From: Streptomyces jeddahensis
Lineage (GTDB): Bacteria; Actinomycetota; Actinomycetes; Streptomycetales; Streptomycetaceae
DNA length: 64,000 nucleotides
Assembly: GCF_001642995.1 (NCBI RefSeq)
Contig: NZ_LOHS01000141.1
Span: 21,683-85,682 of the forward strand
Direction: 5' to 3'
The translations under genes were made by a program, and so were the position numbers. This document shows positions 18,817 to 27,292 of this stretch, in pieces; the stretch's first letter is position 1, and every line of letters begins with the position of its first letter. Under the pieces are notes generated by a model. It worked only from the letters and a program-made list of their open reading frames with translations, was not told the DNA's origin and did no database searches.

Positions 18817-19512
18817 ATGAGCAAGGACGCCACCACCTCGGTCATATTCGATCTCGACGGAACGCTCGTAGACAGCGAGCCGAACTATTTCGAAGCCGGG
18901 CGGCATGTTCTTGGAGAGCACGGCATCACGGACTTCACCTGGGAGGACCACCAGCAGTACGTGGGCATAGGCACACAGGAGACGATCGCCCTGTGGAAGG
19001 AGCGGTTCGGGCTCACGGCACCGCTCGACGAGCTGCTGGCACAGAAGAACCGCCGCTATCTGGAACTGGCCCGGATCTCCACGCCCGTCTACCCGGAGAT
19101 GCGGAAGTTCGTGGAGCGGCTGCACGTCGCGGGTGTCCAGATGGCCGTGGCCTCGGGATCCTCTCGCGAGGCCATCGAGGCGATCCTGTCCGGCGCCGGA
19201 CTGGCCACGCTGCTGCCCGTCGTCGTATCGGCGGACGAGGTGGCACACGGCAAACCCGCACCGGACGTCTTCCTGGAGGCCGCCCGCCGGATCGGTGCCG
19301 AACCGGCGGGCTGCGTCGTGGTGGAGGACGCCGCGCCCGGGGCCGCCGCGGCGCATGCGGCGGGCATGCGGTGCATCGCGATCCCCTACGTCGCGGCACA
19401 GGCGGGCGATGCCCTGTTCGCCACGGCAGGACTGCTCTTCCGCGGCGGACAGGACGAGTTCACCGCGCAGGCCGCGATCGAGTGGCTTGCGCTCACTCCG
19501 ACGACGCCGTGA
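18817..19512 (+). CDS. HAD-superfamily hydrolase, beta-phosphoglucomutase/phosphatase-like
   Basis: 231 residues of HAD subfamily IA. Motif I is FDLDGTLVDSE with the nucleophilic and acid/base Asp, motif II is VASGSS, the motif III Lys is in HGKPAPDVF, and motif IV is VVEDAAPG. A helical cap lies between residues 15 and 80. The substrate is probably a small sugar phosphate or similar. ATG 18817 (MSKDATTSV) is preferred over an in-frame ATG at 18805; no ribosome site is visible for either. It ends 27 bases from the convergent LysR-like gene. Confidence 0.85.
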   Translation: MSKDATTSVIFDLDGTLVDSEPNYFEAGRHVLGEHGITDFTWEDHQQYVGIGTQETIALWKERFGLTAPLDELLAQKNRRYLELARISTPVYPEMRKFVERLHVAGVQMAVASGSSREAIEAILSGAGLATLLPVVVSADEVAHGKPAPDVFLEAARRIGAEPAGCVVVEDAAPGAAAAHAAGMRCIAIPYVAAQAGDALFATAGLLFRGGQDEFTAQAAIEWLALTPTTP

Positions 19513-19539
19513 ACGTGCCCGCGCCAGAAGTGCCGGACG

Positions 19540-20313
19540 CTACGACCGGCGGCGAGGTTTGCCGCGCTTGGCGCCTTTCGGGCCGCCGGAACCGCTCCGG
19601 GGGCTCTTGCCCCCGGACTTGCCGGCTGCGGGGTTCCGCCGCGCCCCGCCGGAATCGGGTCGCTGCCGCTTCGGCTGGGCCGGGGTCGCGGCCGGGGTCG
19701 TGCGGCGGCCTCGCGTGCTGTTGACGGTCCGCCCGCGGACGATCCCGATGAAGTCCTCCACCAGGTCGGTGGTCGCGTCCTCGGGCCACGACAGCGCGAC
19801 GCGCGACTCGGGGGCGTCCGTGACCGGCCGGTACGTGAGGTCCTTGCGGTGGTGCAGACGGGCGAGTGACTGCGGCACGACGAGCAGTCCCACTCCTGCC
19901 GCCACCAGCTCGATGGCGTCCGCCGTCGTGGCGGGGCGCTCGATCGCGGGCCGTCCCGGCAGACGCTCCCAGTCGAGCACGTCGTCGAGGGGGTGCAGCA
20001 CGATGTCGTCGGCCAGATCCTCGGCGGACACCTCGTCGACCGCCGCCACGACATGGTCCTTCGGGACCACGACCACCGTCGTCTCGGTGTAGAGCGGGAT
20101 CGCGCTGAGGACCGTCCGGTCGACCGGCAGCCGCACGAAACCGGCGTCAGCGCCGCCGCGCAGCAACACATCGGATGCTTCGGCGGCGGACACCCCGATG
20201 AGGTTCAGCGGGACCTCGGGCAGCCGCTCGTTCCAGATCCGCACCCACTTGCCGGGCGTCACCCCGGGGACATACGCGAGCCGGAACGAGGGGGATTCTT
20301 CCGAGCCTGTCAC
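19540..20313 (-). CDS. LysR-type substrate-binding domain protein lacking the HTH, with a basic tail
   Basis: 257 residues. Residues 8-185 match the LysR effector domain (FRLAYVPGVTPGKWVRIWNE, LLRGGADAGFVRLPVD, AAGVGLLVVPQSLARL), but the N-terminal winged helix is absent. The C-terminal 70 residues are a Lys/Arg/Gly/Ser-rich disordered tail containing GGKSPRSGSGGPKGAKRGKP. The start is ATG 20313, and the sequence before it (to the divergent DUF5997 gene, 72 bases) cannot encode an HTH, so the absence is real. Streptomyces keep this gene back-to-back with DUF5997, which carries its own predicted nucleic-acid-binding fold. A split regulator is one possibility. Confidence 0.8.
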   Translation of the reverse strand: MTGSEESPSFRLAYVPGVTPGKWVRIWNERLPEVPLNLIGVSAAEASDVLLRGGADAGFVRLPVDRTVLSAIPLYTETTVVVVPKDHVVAAVDEVSAEDLADDIVLHPLDDVLDWERLPGRPAIERPATTADAIELVAAGVGLLVVPQSLARLHHRKDLTYRPVTDAPESRVALSWPEDATTDLVEDFIGIVRGRTVNSTRGRRTTPAATPAQPKRQRPDSGGARRNPAAGKSGGKSPRSGSGGPKGAKRGKPRRRS

Positions 20314-20370
20314 TCCGCCAGGTTACCGGTCGCCGGTCACCGGTCGTGGTCGGAGGTCGCGCAGGCGCTC

Positions 20371-20386
20371 GATACCCTGGACACCA
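20371..20386 (+). promoter_or_regulatory. Candidate leaderless promoter -10 for the DUF5997 gene
   Basis: GATACCCT at 20371-20378 ends seven bases before ATG 20386 and no Shine-Dalgarno sequence is present. Confidence 0.4.
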
Positions 20387-20790
20387 TGAAGTCGCACCAG
20401 ACCACCCAGACGATGAAGCCCGCGACCGCGGCGAAGAAGCTGGGTGTGTACCTCGAGGCCACCCCCGCCGAGTTCCGGGAGGGTGTCGTCTCGCGCGCCG
20501 AGCTGAACGCGCTGCAGGCCGATCCGCCCGAGTGGCTGCGCGAGCTGCGGCGCAACGGCCCGCACCCCCGGCCGGTGGTCGCGGCGAAGCTGGGCATCTC
20601 CATCTCGGGTCTCGCACGTGGCGGGATCACGGAACCCCTCACCACCGAGCAGATCGACGCCTTGAAGAGGGACCGTCCCGACTGGCTGGAGAAGGAGCGC
20701 GCCACCCAGGCCGAGGTCCGGAAGGAGGCGGCGCGCATCAAGGAGCAGAAGGCCGAGCGCGACGACCAGTCCGGCCGACCGGGTTCCTGA
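20386..20790 (+). CDS. DUF5997-family protein
   Basis: 134 residues, highly charged. The N-terminal part reads KPATAAKKLGVYLEATPAEF, then LNALQADPPEWLRELRRNGP and VVAAKLGISISGLARGGI, which resembles a small helix-turn-helix; a Lys/Glu-rich helix follows (ATQAEVRKEAARIKEQKAER). The WLRELRR/DWLEKER duplication (PPEWL and RPDWL) suggests two related helical units. Function is unknown. It is divergent from the HTH-less LysR-like gene, and the two may share a regulatory task. It ends shortly before the decayed thioesterase on the other strand. Confidence 0.8.
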   Translation: MKSHQTTQTMKPATAAKKLGVYLEATPAEFREGVVSRAELNALQADPPEWLRELRRNGPHPRPVVAAKLGISISGLARGGITEPLTTEQIDALKRDRPDWLEKERATQAEVRKEAARIKEQKAERDDQSGRPGS

Positions 20791-20976
20791 CCCGCAGGCC
20801 GGTCGGTGCCGCGGAACCCCCAGGCCGACAGGCCGGGCAACGCCTACGCCCGCCAGGAACGATAGGCGGACCTGACTTGCAGGGCCACTGCACCATCGGC
20901 AGGTCCTCCCGCACGGCCAGCCTGGCTGACCGGCTGCTGTCGCAGGCCGCCGCTCACCACGGGCGGCGGCCCGGCG

Positions 20977-21391
20977 TCACGGCGTGTTCGGGAACAGAGC
21001 GCGGGTGCGGGCGGGGTCGGGTGAGACGAAGACACCGTCTGCCGTGACCATGGCGACCGACGGGTCCTCCTCGGTGCTGATCGAGCCTGTCACGAAGACC
21101 TTCCGCTCCTCGGTGCCGGTGACGTGGGCAATGACCCGCAGGGAATACGTCCACGACCGGGATCTCCGCCCGTACGCGCCGTCGGCCGGTCAACTGCACG
21201 GTGAAGCGGCGGACTTCGTCCGTCAGACGTTCCAGGGCTTCGACCGGGGCATCGGTGCGTACGGTGGCGTCCACCAGGGCACGCAGTTCGTGCCCCAGCG
21301 CGGTGATCGCCGCGCGCTGGTGGTCCAGTTCCTCTCCTGTCGGTCGTTCAGGGGCGGGGTTGGCCGCGGGGGATTCGGTCGGTGCGCTCAT
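20977..21391 (-). pseudogene. PaaI-type thioesterase with its catalytic core deleted
   Basis: From ATG 21391 the frame reads a normal N-terminus (ALGHELRALVDATVRTDAPV, LTDEVRRFTVQLTGRRR, AEIPVVDVFPAG). At about 21145-21160 it leaves that frame. A different frame then gives VIAHVTGTEERKVFVTGSIS, VAMVTADGVFVSPDPARTRA and a stop at 20977, a typical PaaI/hot-dog thioesterase end. Roughly 65-70 residues holding the hot-dog helix and catalytic HGG(M/T)SA-type region are missing, and the two parts are out of frame. It is therefore a deletion pseudogene. It follows the truncated alcohol dehydrogenase on the same strand. Confidence 0.7.
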
Positions 21392-21435
21392 CGGGTTTCT
21401 CGGTGGGGGCGTGGTGGGTCGTGGCCGCGACGCGG

Positions 21436-21954
21436 TCATCCGCCGTTGCGGACGAAGACGGGCTTGAGGTGCTTCTCGGGCAGTGCGTCCGGCAGCTGTT
21501 CCCAGTCGAGGACGTCGGAGACGACCCGGGCGGGGTCGACCTTGCCGGAGCGGGCGAGTTCGAGGGCGTCGGGGATGTGCCCCCCGACGTTGTCGCGGGC
21601 GATGCGCAGGGTGACGCTGGTGAGGTACATGTCGAGCAGCGGCAGCTCGCCCGGCCGGAAGTGGTTGCCCGCCGACTCGCAGACGCCCTCCGGGGCAAGG
21701 CACCTGACGGCCAGGGCGAGCTGGTCGACACGGCCTGTGGCCTCGACCGCGATGTCGAAGCCGTGCCGGACGGGCTCGACCGTCTCTGCTGAGGGGGCTC
21801 CGAACTTCTCGGCGAGCGCGCGGTGTTCCGGGTCGGGGTCGACGTACAGCACCTCGGAGGCGCCGAGCGCACGGGCGATGTCGCAGACATACAGGCCAAT
21901 GCTGCCGCGGGCGACGACCAGGACGCGGGCTCCGGGCCTGGCCTTCACCGTCAT
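21436..21954 (-). pseudogene. Zinc-type alcohol dehydrogenase, N-terminal half missing
   Basis: The 172 residues begin at the Rossmann nucleotide-binding domain (MTVKARPGARVLVVARGSIG, YVCDIARALGASEVLYVDPD) and continue to a normal C-terminus (VVSDVLDWEQLPDALPEKHL, KPVFVRNGG). The GroES-like catalytic domain with the zinc ligands, about 150-160 residues in full-length relatives, is absent upstream. ATG 21954 lies just beside the TetR operator. The cofactor loop ARGSIG replaces the usual GxGxxG start, with the first Gly changed. It is likely inactive. The promoter side of the old gene has apparently been fused to the TetR-regulated region. Confidence 0.7.
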
Positions 21955-21974
21955 AACGACAGGCCACGCTAGAC

Positions 21975-21990
21975 TATGACGATCGTTATA
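21975..21990. promoter_or_regulatory. TetR-type operator in a divergent promoter
   Basis: TATGACGATCGTTATA is a 16-base near-perfect palindrome (one mismatched pair). A further CGTCATAACGAC lies 10-20 bases away beside the dehydrogenase start. It sits 19 bases before the TetR start. Confidence 0.7.
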
Positions 21991-22009
21991 GCCAGAGGAG
22001 AGTGCACGG

Positions 22010-22594
22010 GTGGCCAAGAGCAGTACGCCGTCCCGCGAGCGGATCGTCGCCGGCGCTGCCGACATGATCAGCCGGCGGGGCCTGAGCGCCACGAGCATCC
22101 GGGAGATGGCCAAGCACGCCAAGGCGCCACTGGGCTCCACCTATCACTATTTCCCCGAGGGCAAGCAGCAGCTGGCCACGGAGGCCGTCCGCTACTCGGG
22201 CGAGTGGGTGGCCCGCAGCCTGCGAAAGGAGCTCGAGGCGGGACCGGCCGCCGGGCTCGCGGCGTTCCTCGCCCTGTGGCGCAGGATCGTCTTCGAGAGC
22301 GACTTCCACGCCGGCTGCCCCGTCCTGGCGGTGGCCATCGAGGAGCCGCCAGCCGACGAGGTCCCGCCAGCCCTGGCAGCCGCGGCCGACGTCTTCGAGC
22401 AGTGGGAGAACCTGCTCGCCGACTCGCTGCGGGCACACGGCGCCCGAGCCGAGCAGGCCGCCCAGGTCGCCACGCTCATCGTCGCGGCCGTCGAGGGCAC
22501 CGTAGCCCTGTGCCGCGCCAAGCGCAGCACCGAACCCCTGGACCGCACCGCTGCGCAGCTTCAGTACCTCATCGCCGCCACCATCAAGAACTGA
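22010..22594 (+). CDS. TetR/AcrR-family transcriptional regulator
   Basis: 194 residues. The N-terminal HTH is intact: RERIVAGAADMISRRGLSAT, SIREMAKHAKAPLGSTYHYF and GKQQLATEA. The ligand domain resembles the YxaF/LmrA-type subgroup, with DFHAGCPVLAVAIEEPPADE as its best-known block. GTG 22010 has AGAGGAGAG upstream. A palindromic operator lies in the 55-bp gap to the divergent truncated dehydrogenase, so the regulator is intact while its apparent target has decayed. It probably also represses itself. Confidence 0.9.
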   Translation: MAKSSTPSRERIVAGAADMISRRGLSATSIREMAKHAKAPLGSTYHYFPEGKQQLATEAVRYSGEWVARSLRKELEAGPAAGLAAFLALWRRIVFESDFHAGCPVLAVAIEEPPADEVPPALAAAADVFEQWENLLADSLRAHGARAEQAAQVATLIVAAVEGTVALCRAKRSTEPLDRTAAQLQYLIAATIKN

Positions 22595-22726
22595 ACCGGC
22601 AGCCGGGCCGCGCATGCCCTCACGAGCAGAGCGCGGCCCGCACGGCCTTCACCTTCTCCTCGGTGAACACCCCACTGTCCAGGAGGGAGAGGATCGACAG
22701 CACGCCACCGCTGGAGCCCCAATGCG
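22595..22726 (-). other. Short open fragment of unknown origin downstream of YjbQ
   Basis: On the minus strand one frame reads about 30 residues ending VFTEEKVKAVRAALCS and a stop. It resembles a C-terminal helix (SHOCT-like pattern, LLDSGVFTEEKV) but has no start of its own. It could be the remnant of a lost gene end. Confidence 0.2.
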
Positions 22727-23149
22727 TCAGCCAAGGAAGCTCAGCCGCACCTGACGGTTGGGATTATCCCTGTTCGTATCGACCAGGCACACGGACTGCC
22801 AGGTGCCCAGCTCCAGGCTGCCGCCGATCACTGGCAACGTGGCGTGGGGCGGGACGAGGGCGGGAAGCACATGGTCACGGCCGTGACCGGCGCTGCCGTG
22901 GCGGTGCTGCCAGCGGTCGTCCGCGGGCAGCAGGGTGTGCAGTGCGGCCAGCAGGTCATCGTCGCTGCCGGCACCCGTCTCGATCACCGCGATGCCGGCG
23001 GTTGCATGCGGCACGAACACATTGAGGAGGCCGTCGCGTCCGCCCGCGGCATCCCTCAGGAAGCTCTCGCAGTCGCGGGTGAGGTCGATGACGGTCTCCC
23101 GGGAACCGGTGGCGACGTTCAGGACACGCGTGGTGAAGGCATCGGACAT
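22727..23149 (-). CDS. YjbQ family (UPF0047) protein
   Basis: 140 residues, the usual length. The family signature is intact: FVPHATAGIAVIE and the His-rich stretch WQHRHGSAGHGRDHVLPALV, ending LGTWQSVCLVDTNRDNPNRQ. YjbQ proteins have been reported to have weak thiamine-phosphate synthase activity, but their physiological role is unsettled. ATG 23149 has GAGGA nine bases upstream, so it is preferred over ATG 23167. It stands alone, divergent from the flavoprotein gene with about 95 bases between. Confidence 0.9.
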   Translation of the reverse strand: MSDAFTTRVLNVATGSRETVIDLTRDCESFLRDAAGGRDGLLNVFVPHATAGIAVIETGAGSDDDLLAALHTLLPADDRWQHRHGSAGHGRDHVLPALVPPHATLPVIGGSLELGTWQSVCLVDTNRDNPNRQVRLSFLG

Positions 23150-23245
23150 GTCTTCATCCTCGCTCAACGAAGCGGCCGCTCGCTGTGTGGCTCACATCCA
23201 GGAACCGTCGGGAAGATCCCGGACTCCGCCCGAGTTGGTAGAAGC

Positions 23246-24370
23246 GTGAACGACATCGAGTCGCGCGACGCGGCACAACAGGTGGACGAGGACGTGGCAC
23301 AACAGGTGGACGTGGTCGTCATAGGCGCCGGACAAGCGGGTCTGTCCAGCGCCTATCACCTGCGCCGCACCGGTTTCGAGCCGGACCGTGACTTCGTGGT
23401 CCTCGATCACTCACCGCGTCCCGGCGGCGCCTGGCAGTTCCGGTGGCCGACCCTCACCTACGGCAAGGTGCACGGGATGCATGCGCTGCCGGGCATGGAA
23501 CTGACGGGCGCGGACCCCTCGCGACCTTCGTCGGAGGTCATCGGCGCCTACTTCGACACCTACGAGCGGACCTTCGACCTCCGGGTACGGCGGCCGGTGG
23601 ACGTACACGCGGTGCGCGAAGGAGAAGCCGGGCGGGTGCTCGTCGAGACCTCGGCGGGGAACTGGTCGACGCGGGCGGTGATCAACGCGACCGGCACCTG
23701 GGGCCGGCCGTTCTGGCCGCGCTACCCCGGCCAGGAGACCTTCCGCGGACGGCAGTTGCACACCGCGCAGTACCGCGGTCCTCAGGAGTTCACCGGGCAG
23801 CGGGTGATCGTGGTCGGCGGTGGAGCGTCGGGCACTCAGCACCTTATGGAGATCGCGCCCCATGCGGCTGCGACCAGCTGGGTCACCCGCCGCCCTCCCA
23901 TCTTCCGCGAGGAACCCTTCGACGAGAACGTGGGGAGGGCGGCCGTCGCCCTTGTCGAGGAACGCGTACGGCAGGGGCTTCCGCCCGGGAGTGTCGTCTC
24001 GGTGACCGGCCTGCCGCTGAGCGACGCGATCCGGAAGGCCCGCGCGGACGGCGTCCTGGACCGGCTGCCGATGTTCGACCGGATCACCCCGGACGGCGTG
24101 GAGTGGGACGACGGGCGCCACATCGACGCCGACGTGATTCTGTGGGCAACCGGGTTCCGTGCCGCGATCGACCATCTGGCACCGCTGCGGCTCCGCGAGC
24201 CGGGTGGCGGTATCCGTATGGAGGGCACTCGCGTGGCCGCCGACCCGCGGCTCCATCTCGTGGGATACGGGCCTTCGGCCAGCACCATCGGCGCCAACAG
24301 GGCTGGTCGAGCCGCGGTCAGGGACATCCGAAGGCTGCTGGCCCAGGAGGCGGTCGACGTCGCGGCCTGA
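23246..24370 (+). CDS. FAD-dependent NAD(P)-binding oxidoreductase, flavin monooxygenase-like
   Basis: 374 residues. FAD-binding site VVVIGAGQAGLSSAYHL, flavin loop PRPGGAWQFRWPTLTYG, NADP-binding site VIVVGGGASGTQHLMEIA and ATGF-type motif LWATGFRAAIDHL. The lineage resembles the Trk/YhiN-like monooxygenase group that includes CzcO (ArsO) proteins. The substrate is unknown. GTG 23246 follows no clear ribosome site. Residues 8-22 contain a duplicated AQQVD (AAQQVDEDVAQQVDV), matched by a direct repeat in the DNA, so the N-terminus is likely variable. A terminator hairpin lies after the stop at 24450-24482. Confidence 0.85.
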   Translation: MNDIESRDAAQQVDEDVAQQVDVVVIGAGQAGLSSAYHLRRTGFEPDRDFVVLDHSPRPGGAWQFRWPTLTYGKVHGMHALPGMELTGADPSRPSSEVIGAYFDTYERTFDLRVRRPVDVHAVREGEAGRVLVETSAGNWSTRAVINATGTWGRPFWPRYPGQETFRGRQLHTAQYRGPQEFTGQRVIVVGGGASGTQHLMEIAPHAAATSWVTRRPPIFREEPFDENVGRAAVALVEERVRQGLPPGSVVSVTGLPLSDAIRKARADGVLDRLPMFDRITPDGVEWDDGRHIDADVILWATGFRAAIDHLAPLRLREPGGGIRMEGTRVAADPRLHLVGYGPSASTIGANRAGRAAVRDIRRLLAQEAVDVAA

Positions 24371-24396
24371 AGCCTGACGCGCGCCGGCCGGGTCCT

Positions 24397-24450
24397 GGTC
24401 ATGAGAGCCGGTCTGGTTGTGAAAGCCGGTCCCGGTCATGAGAGCCGGTC
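24397..24450. repeat. About 18-bp repeat, three copies, after a stop codon
   Basis: GGTCATGAGAGCCGGTC occurs exactly at 24397-24413 and 24434-24450, with a degenerate copy (GGTTGTGAAAGCCGGTCC, 24415-24432) between. It starts 27 bases past the flavoprotein stop. Confidence 0.75.
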
Positions 24451-24482
24451 CCGGTCCTGCCCGGATCGCGGGCCGGACCGGG
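24450..24482. terminator. Hairpin between convergent flavoprotein and MltG genes
   Basis: CCCGGTCC-T-GCCCG (24450-24463) pairs with CGGGC-C-GGACCGGG (24469-24482) with a T/C mismatch, around the loop GATCG. Confidence 0.7.
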
Positions 24483-24500
24483 AATCCCGTCGGCCCTCGC

Positions 24501-25343
24501 TCAGCTGTTCTGCGTCGAACTCCGCCTCTGGTGGAGTCGGTTGAACTCCTCCACGTTCCTCTGCTGTTCCTCGAAGCTGGCGGTGAAGCGGGTGTCGCCC
24601 GGCTTGACCGTCACGAAGTACAGCCAGTCCCCCGCCGGCGGGCTGATCGCCGCCAGCATCGCGTCCTCGCCGGGGTTGGCGATCGGCGTGGGAGGCAGCC
24701 CCATACGCATATAGGTGTTGTAGGGGCTGTCGATCTGGGTGTCGTTCTCGCTGGTCCGCAGTGTGTTGCGGTTCATCGCGTAGTTGATGGTGGAGTCCAT
24801 CTGCAGCGGCATGCCGTTGTTCAGCCGGTTGTAGATGACCCGGGCCACCTTGCCCATGTCGTCCTTCGTCTCGGCCTCGGCCTGGACGATGCTGGCGATG
24901 GTGATGGTCTGGTAGAGGCTCATCGGGTTGCGCTGCGGCCCGGCGGTCAGCTGCTCTCCGTTGAACCTCTCGGTGGCCGTCTTGACCATGTACGACAGCA
25001 CGGACTCAGGGGTCGACTTGCTGTTCAGGGGGTACGTGGCGGGGAAAAGGTACCCCTCCGGATTTCCCCGTGCGTCGGGGGGAAGCTTCAGTTTGGCCTT
25101 GGGAATCGACTTCTTGGTGGTGCCTGCGGGCACGCCGAGGGCTTTGTCGATGGCGGCGTACACCTGGCTGGTGCGCCATCCCTCGGGGATCGTCAGCGAC
25201 GCGGGCTTGGTCTTGCCGATGTCCGCGCGCAGCAGCGGAACCGCCACGGCGGCGGCCACCACGCAGGCTCCGGTCGCAATGAGGACGATCCGGCCCCGGC
25301 GTGTCAGTCGGGTCCTTCTCCGTCGCGGAGTGTTGGTCTGCAT
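24501..25343 (-). CDS. Endolytic transglycosylase MltG-like, short form
   Basis: 280 residues, against roughly 340 or more (often 500+) for the main actinobacterial MltG. It starts with an Arg-rich cytosolic tail (TPRRRRTRLTRRGR) and one membrane helix (IVLIATGACVVAAAVAVPLL), then the YceG domain: SLTIPEGWRTSQV, GNPEGYLFPATYPL, the catalytic Glu in IASIVQAEAETKDD, and VIYNRLNNGMPLQMDSTINY. MltG cleaves nascent peptidoglycan in the periplasmic space to end glycan strands. The N-terminal LysM-like part seen in longer proteins is missing, so it may be a paralogue. The start is ATG 25343. It is convergent with the flavoprotein gene. Confidence 0.85.
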   Translation of the reverse strand: MQTNTPRRRRTRLTRRGRIVLIATGACVVAAAVAVPLLRADIGKTKPASLTIPEGWRTSQVYAAIDKALGVPAGTTKKSIPKAKLKLPPDARGNPEGYLFPATYPLNSKSTPESVLSYMVKTATERFNGEQLTAGPQRNPMSLYQTITIASIVQAEAETKDDMGKVARVIYNRLNNGMPLQMDSTINYAMNRNTLRTSENDTQIDSPYNTYMRMGLPPTPIANPGEDAMLAAISPPAGDWLYFVTVKPGDTRFTASFEEQQRNVEEFNRLHQRRSSTQNS

Positions 25344-25386
25344 GCGGGCACGTTAACCCTCACATCACAACAAACCCGGCATATCT

Positions 25387-27186
25387 TCATCTTGTCGGCT
25401 CAAGTTGGGCGTCTCGGCGGACGAGGGCGGCGTAACGCCCGTCCTGCTCGAGCAGTTCGTCGTGTGTGCCGCTCTCCGCTACGCGCCCGGAGTCGAGCAC
25501 GACGATCTGGTCGGCGGCCCGGATCGTGGACAGCCGGTGCGCGATGGTGATGGTGGTCCGGTCGGCGGACAGAGCGTCGATGGCCTCCTGCACGGCATGC
25601 TCGGTGCGGGTGTCGAGCGCGCTGGTCGCCTCGTCGAGGATCAGGACGGGTGGGTCTCGCAGGATGGTGCGGGCGATGGCCAGTCGCTGCTTCTCACCGC
25701 CGGAGAAGCGGTGGCCGCGTTCGCCGACGACTGTGTCGTACCCGTCGGGCAGCGAGGCGATGTGGTCGTGGATCTGGGCGGCCTTGGCCGCCGCGTACAG
25801 CTCCTCGTCCGTGGCGTCGGGCTTGGCGAACCGTAGATTCTCGGCGACCGACGCATGGAAGAGATAAGTCTCCTGCGAGACGACGCCGACTGCGCGCGCG
25901 AGCGTGTCGAAGTCCAGGTCGCGCACGTCGACGCCGTCCAGGGTCACCCGGCCGCCCGTGACGTCGTACAGCCGGGGCACCAGGTAGCTGAGGGTGCTCT
26001 TGCCCGCGCCTGTCTGGCCCACGACGGCCAGGCTGCCGCCTGCGGGGACCGTCACGTCGATGCCGTCCAGGACCGGCCCGCTCTTGTCGTCGTAGCGGAA
26101 CTCGACATTCTCGAAGCGGATTTCACCGACGACCTTGTCGAGGTGGACCGGCTTCTCCGGCTCGGTGATGTCGACCGGCAGGTCGAGGTACTCGAAGATG
26201 CGCTGGAAGAGCGCGAGCGAGGTCTGTATCTGGACGCCGGTGGACAGCAGGCTCACGGTGGGGCGGAACATGCCCTGCTGGAGCGAGACGAAGGCGACGA
26301 GGGTGCCGATCGAGACGGAGGGACCGCCGAGTTGCGATGCGACGCCCGCGGCCCAGTAGATGACGGCCGGCATGGCGGCCATGACGATCGTGATGACGGC
26401 CATGCGCCACCGGCCCGCCATGTTCGACTTCACCTCGAGGTCGACCAGGTGCTCGGACTCGTCGGCGAAGGACCGGGTGAGGGAGTCGGCGCGACCCATG
26501 GTGCGGCCGAGGAGAATGCCGCTGACGGAGAGCGACTCCGTGACGGTGGCGGCCATCGCGGCCATCTGCTTCTGCCGCTTGGTGGCGATCTTCTTGCGCT
26601 CGCGGCCGACGCGCCGGCTGATCCACACGAACACCGGCAGCAGGAGCAGCGACACGACGGTCAGCCGCCAGTCGAGGGCGAGCATCGCGACGATGCTCGC
26701 GACGACGCTGGTGAGGTTGGAGACCAGCGACGTCGCGGTCGACGTGACCGTCGCCTGCATGCCGCCGATGTCGTTGGCGATGCGGGACTGGACCTCGCCG
26801 GTCCGGGTTCTGGTGAAGAAGGCGAGGGACATGCGCTGCAGCCGGCCGTAGACGGCGGTGCGCAGGTCGTGCATGACACGCTGGCCGACGGTGGTCGAGA
26901 TGAGGGTCTGCAGTACTCCGAAGACGCTCGTGACGACGGCGCTGAGGATCATGCCGAGCGCGAGCAGGCTCAGCAGGCCCGTGCGGCCTTGCGGGATCGC
27001 GGTGTCGAGGATCTCCTTCAGCAGAAAGGGCGTGGTGATCGAGACCAGCGATGAAGCGCAGACGAGCAGCCCGACGACGGCGAGGCGGCCGCGGTAGGGC
27101 CGGAAGAGCCGGAGGATGCGGCGCACCTGCCGCGGCTGATCCGGGTCGGGCGTCGGGGATGTCCAGGTGGGTTCGTCGGGATGCAT
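25387..27186 (-). CDS. ABC exporter, fused membrane and ATPase domain (MsbA/LmrA-type)
   Basis: 599 residues. Six predicted membrane helices in residues 30-320 (with FFTRTRTGEVQSRIANDI in the second intracellular coupling region), then a complete nucleotide-binding domain: Walker A GQTGAGKSTL, Q-loop VVSQETYLF, signature FSGGEKQRLAIAR, Walker B LILDEATSALD and H-loop TIAHRLSTIR. It is likely a homodimeric multidrug or lipid exporter. ATG 27186 has TAGGAG upstream. A divergent MarR-family gene and shared operator lie upstream, so a MarR-controlled drug-response pair is likely. Substrate unknown. Confidence 0.92.
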   Translation of the reverse strand: MHPDEPTWTSPTPDPDQPRQVRRILRLFRPYRGRLAVVGLLVCASSLVSITTPFLLKEILDTAIPQGRTGLLSLLALGMILSAVVTSVFGVLQTLISTTVGQRVMHDLRTAVYGRLQRMSLAFFTRTRTGEVQSRIANDIGGMQATVTSTATSLVSNLTSVVASIVAMLALDWRLTVVSLLLLPVFVWISRRVGRERKKIATKRQKQMAAMAATVTESLSVSGILLGRTMGRADSLTRSFADESEHLVDLEVKSNMAGRWRMAVITIVMAAMPAVIYWAAGVASQLGGPSVSIGTLVAFVSLQQGMFRPTVSLLSTGVQIQTSLALFQRIFEYLDLPVDITEPEKPVHLDKVVGEIRFENVEFRYDDKSGPVLDGIDVTVPAGGSLAVVGQTGAGKSTLSYLVPRLYDVTGGRVTLDGVDVRDLDFDTLARAVGVVSQETYLFHASVAENLRFAKPDATDEELYAAAKAAQIHDHIASLPDGYDTVVGERGHRFSGGEKQRLAIARTILRDPPVLILDEATSALDTRTEHAVQEAIDALSADRTTITIAHRLSTIRAADQIVVLDSGRVAESGTHDELLEQDGRYAALVRRDAQLEPTR

Positions 27187-27292
27187 GGGCTCCTACGGGT
27201 GTGCGACTGAATACGAGCGTGCGGGCACGGGTGTGCGGCTGCTGCGGAAGCCGACCGGACAGGCCGACAGCAGCGAACGAAGGGAGCGTAGC

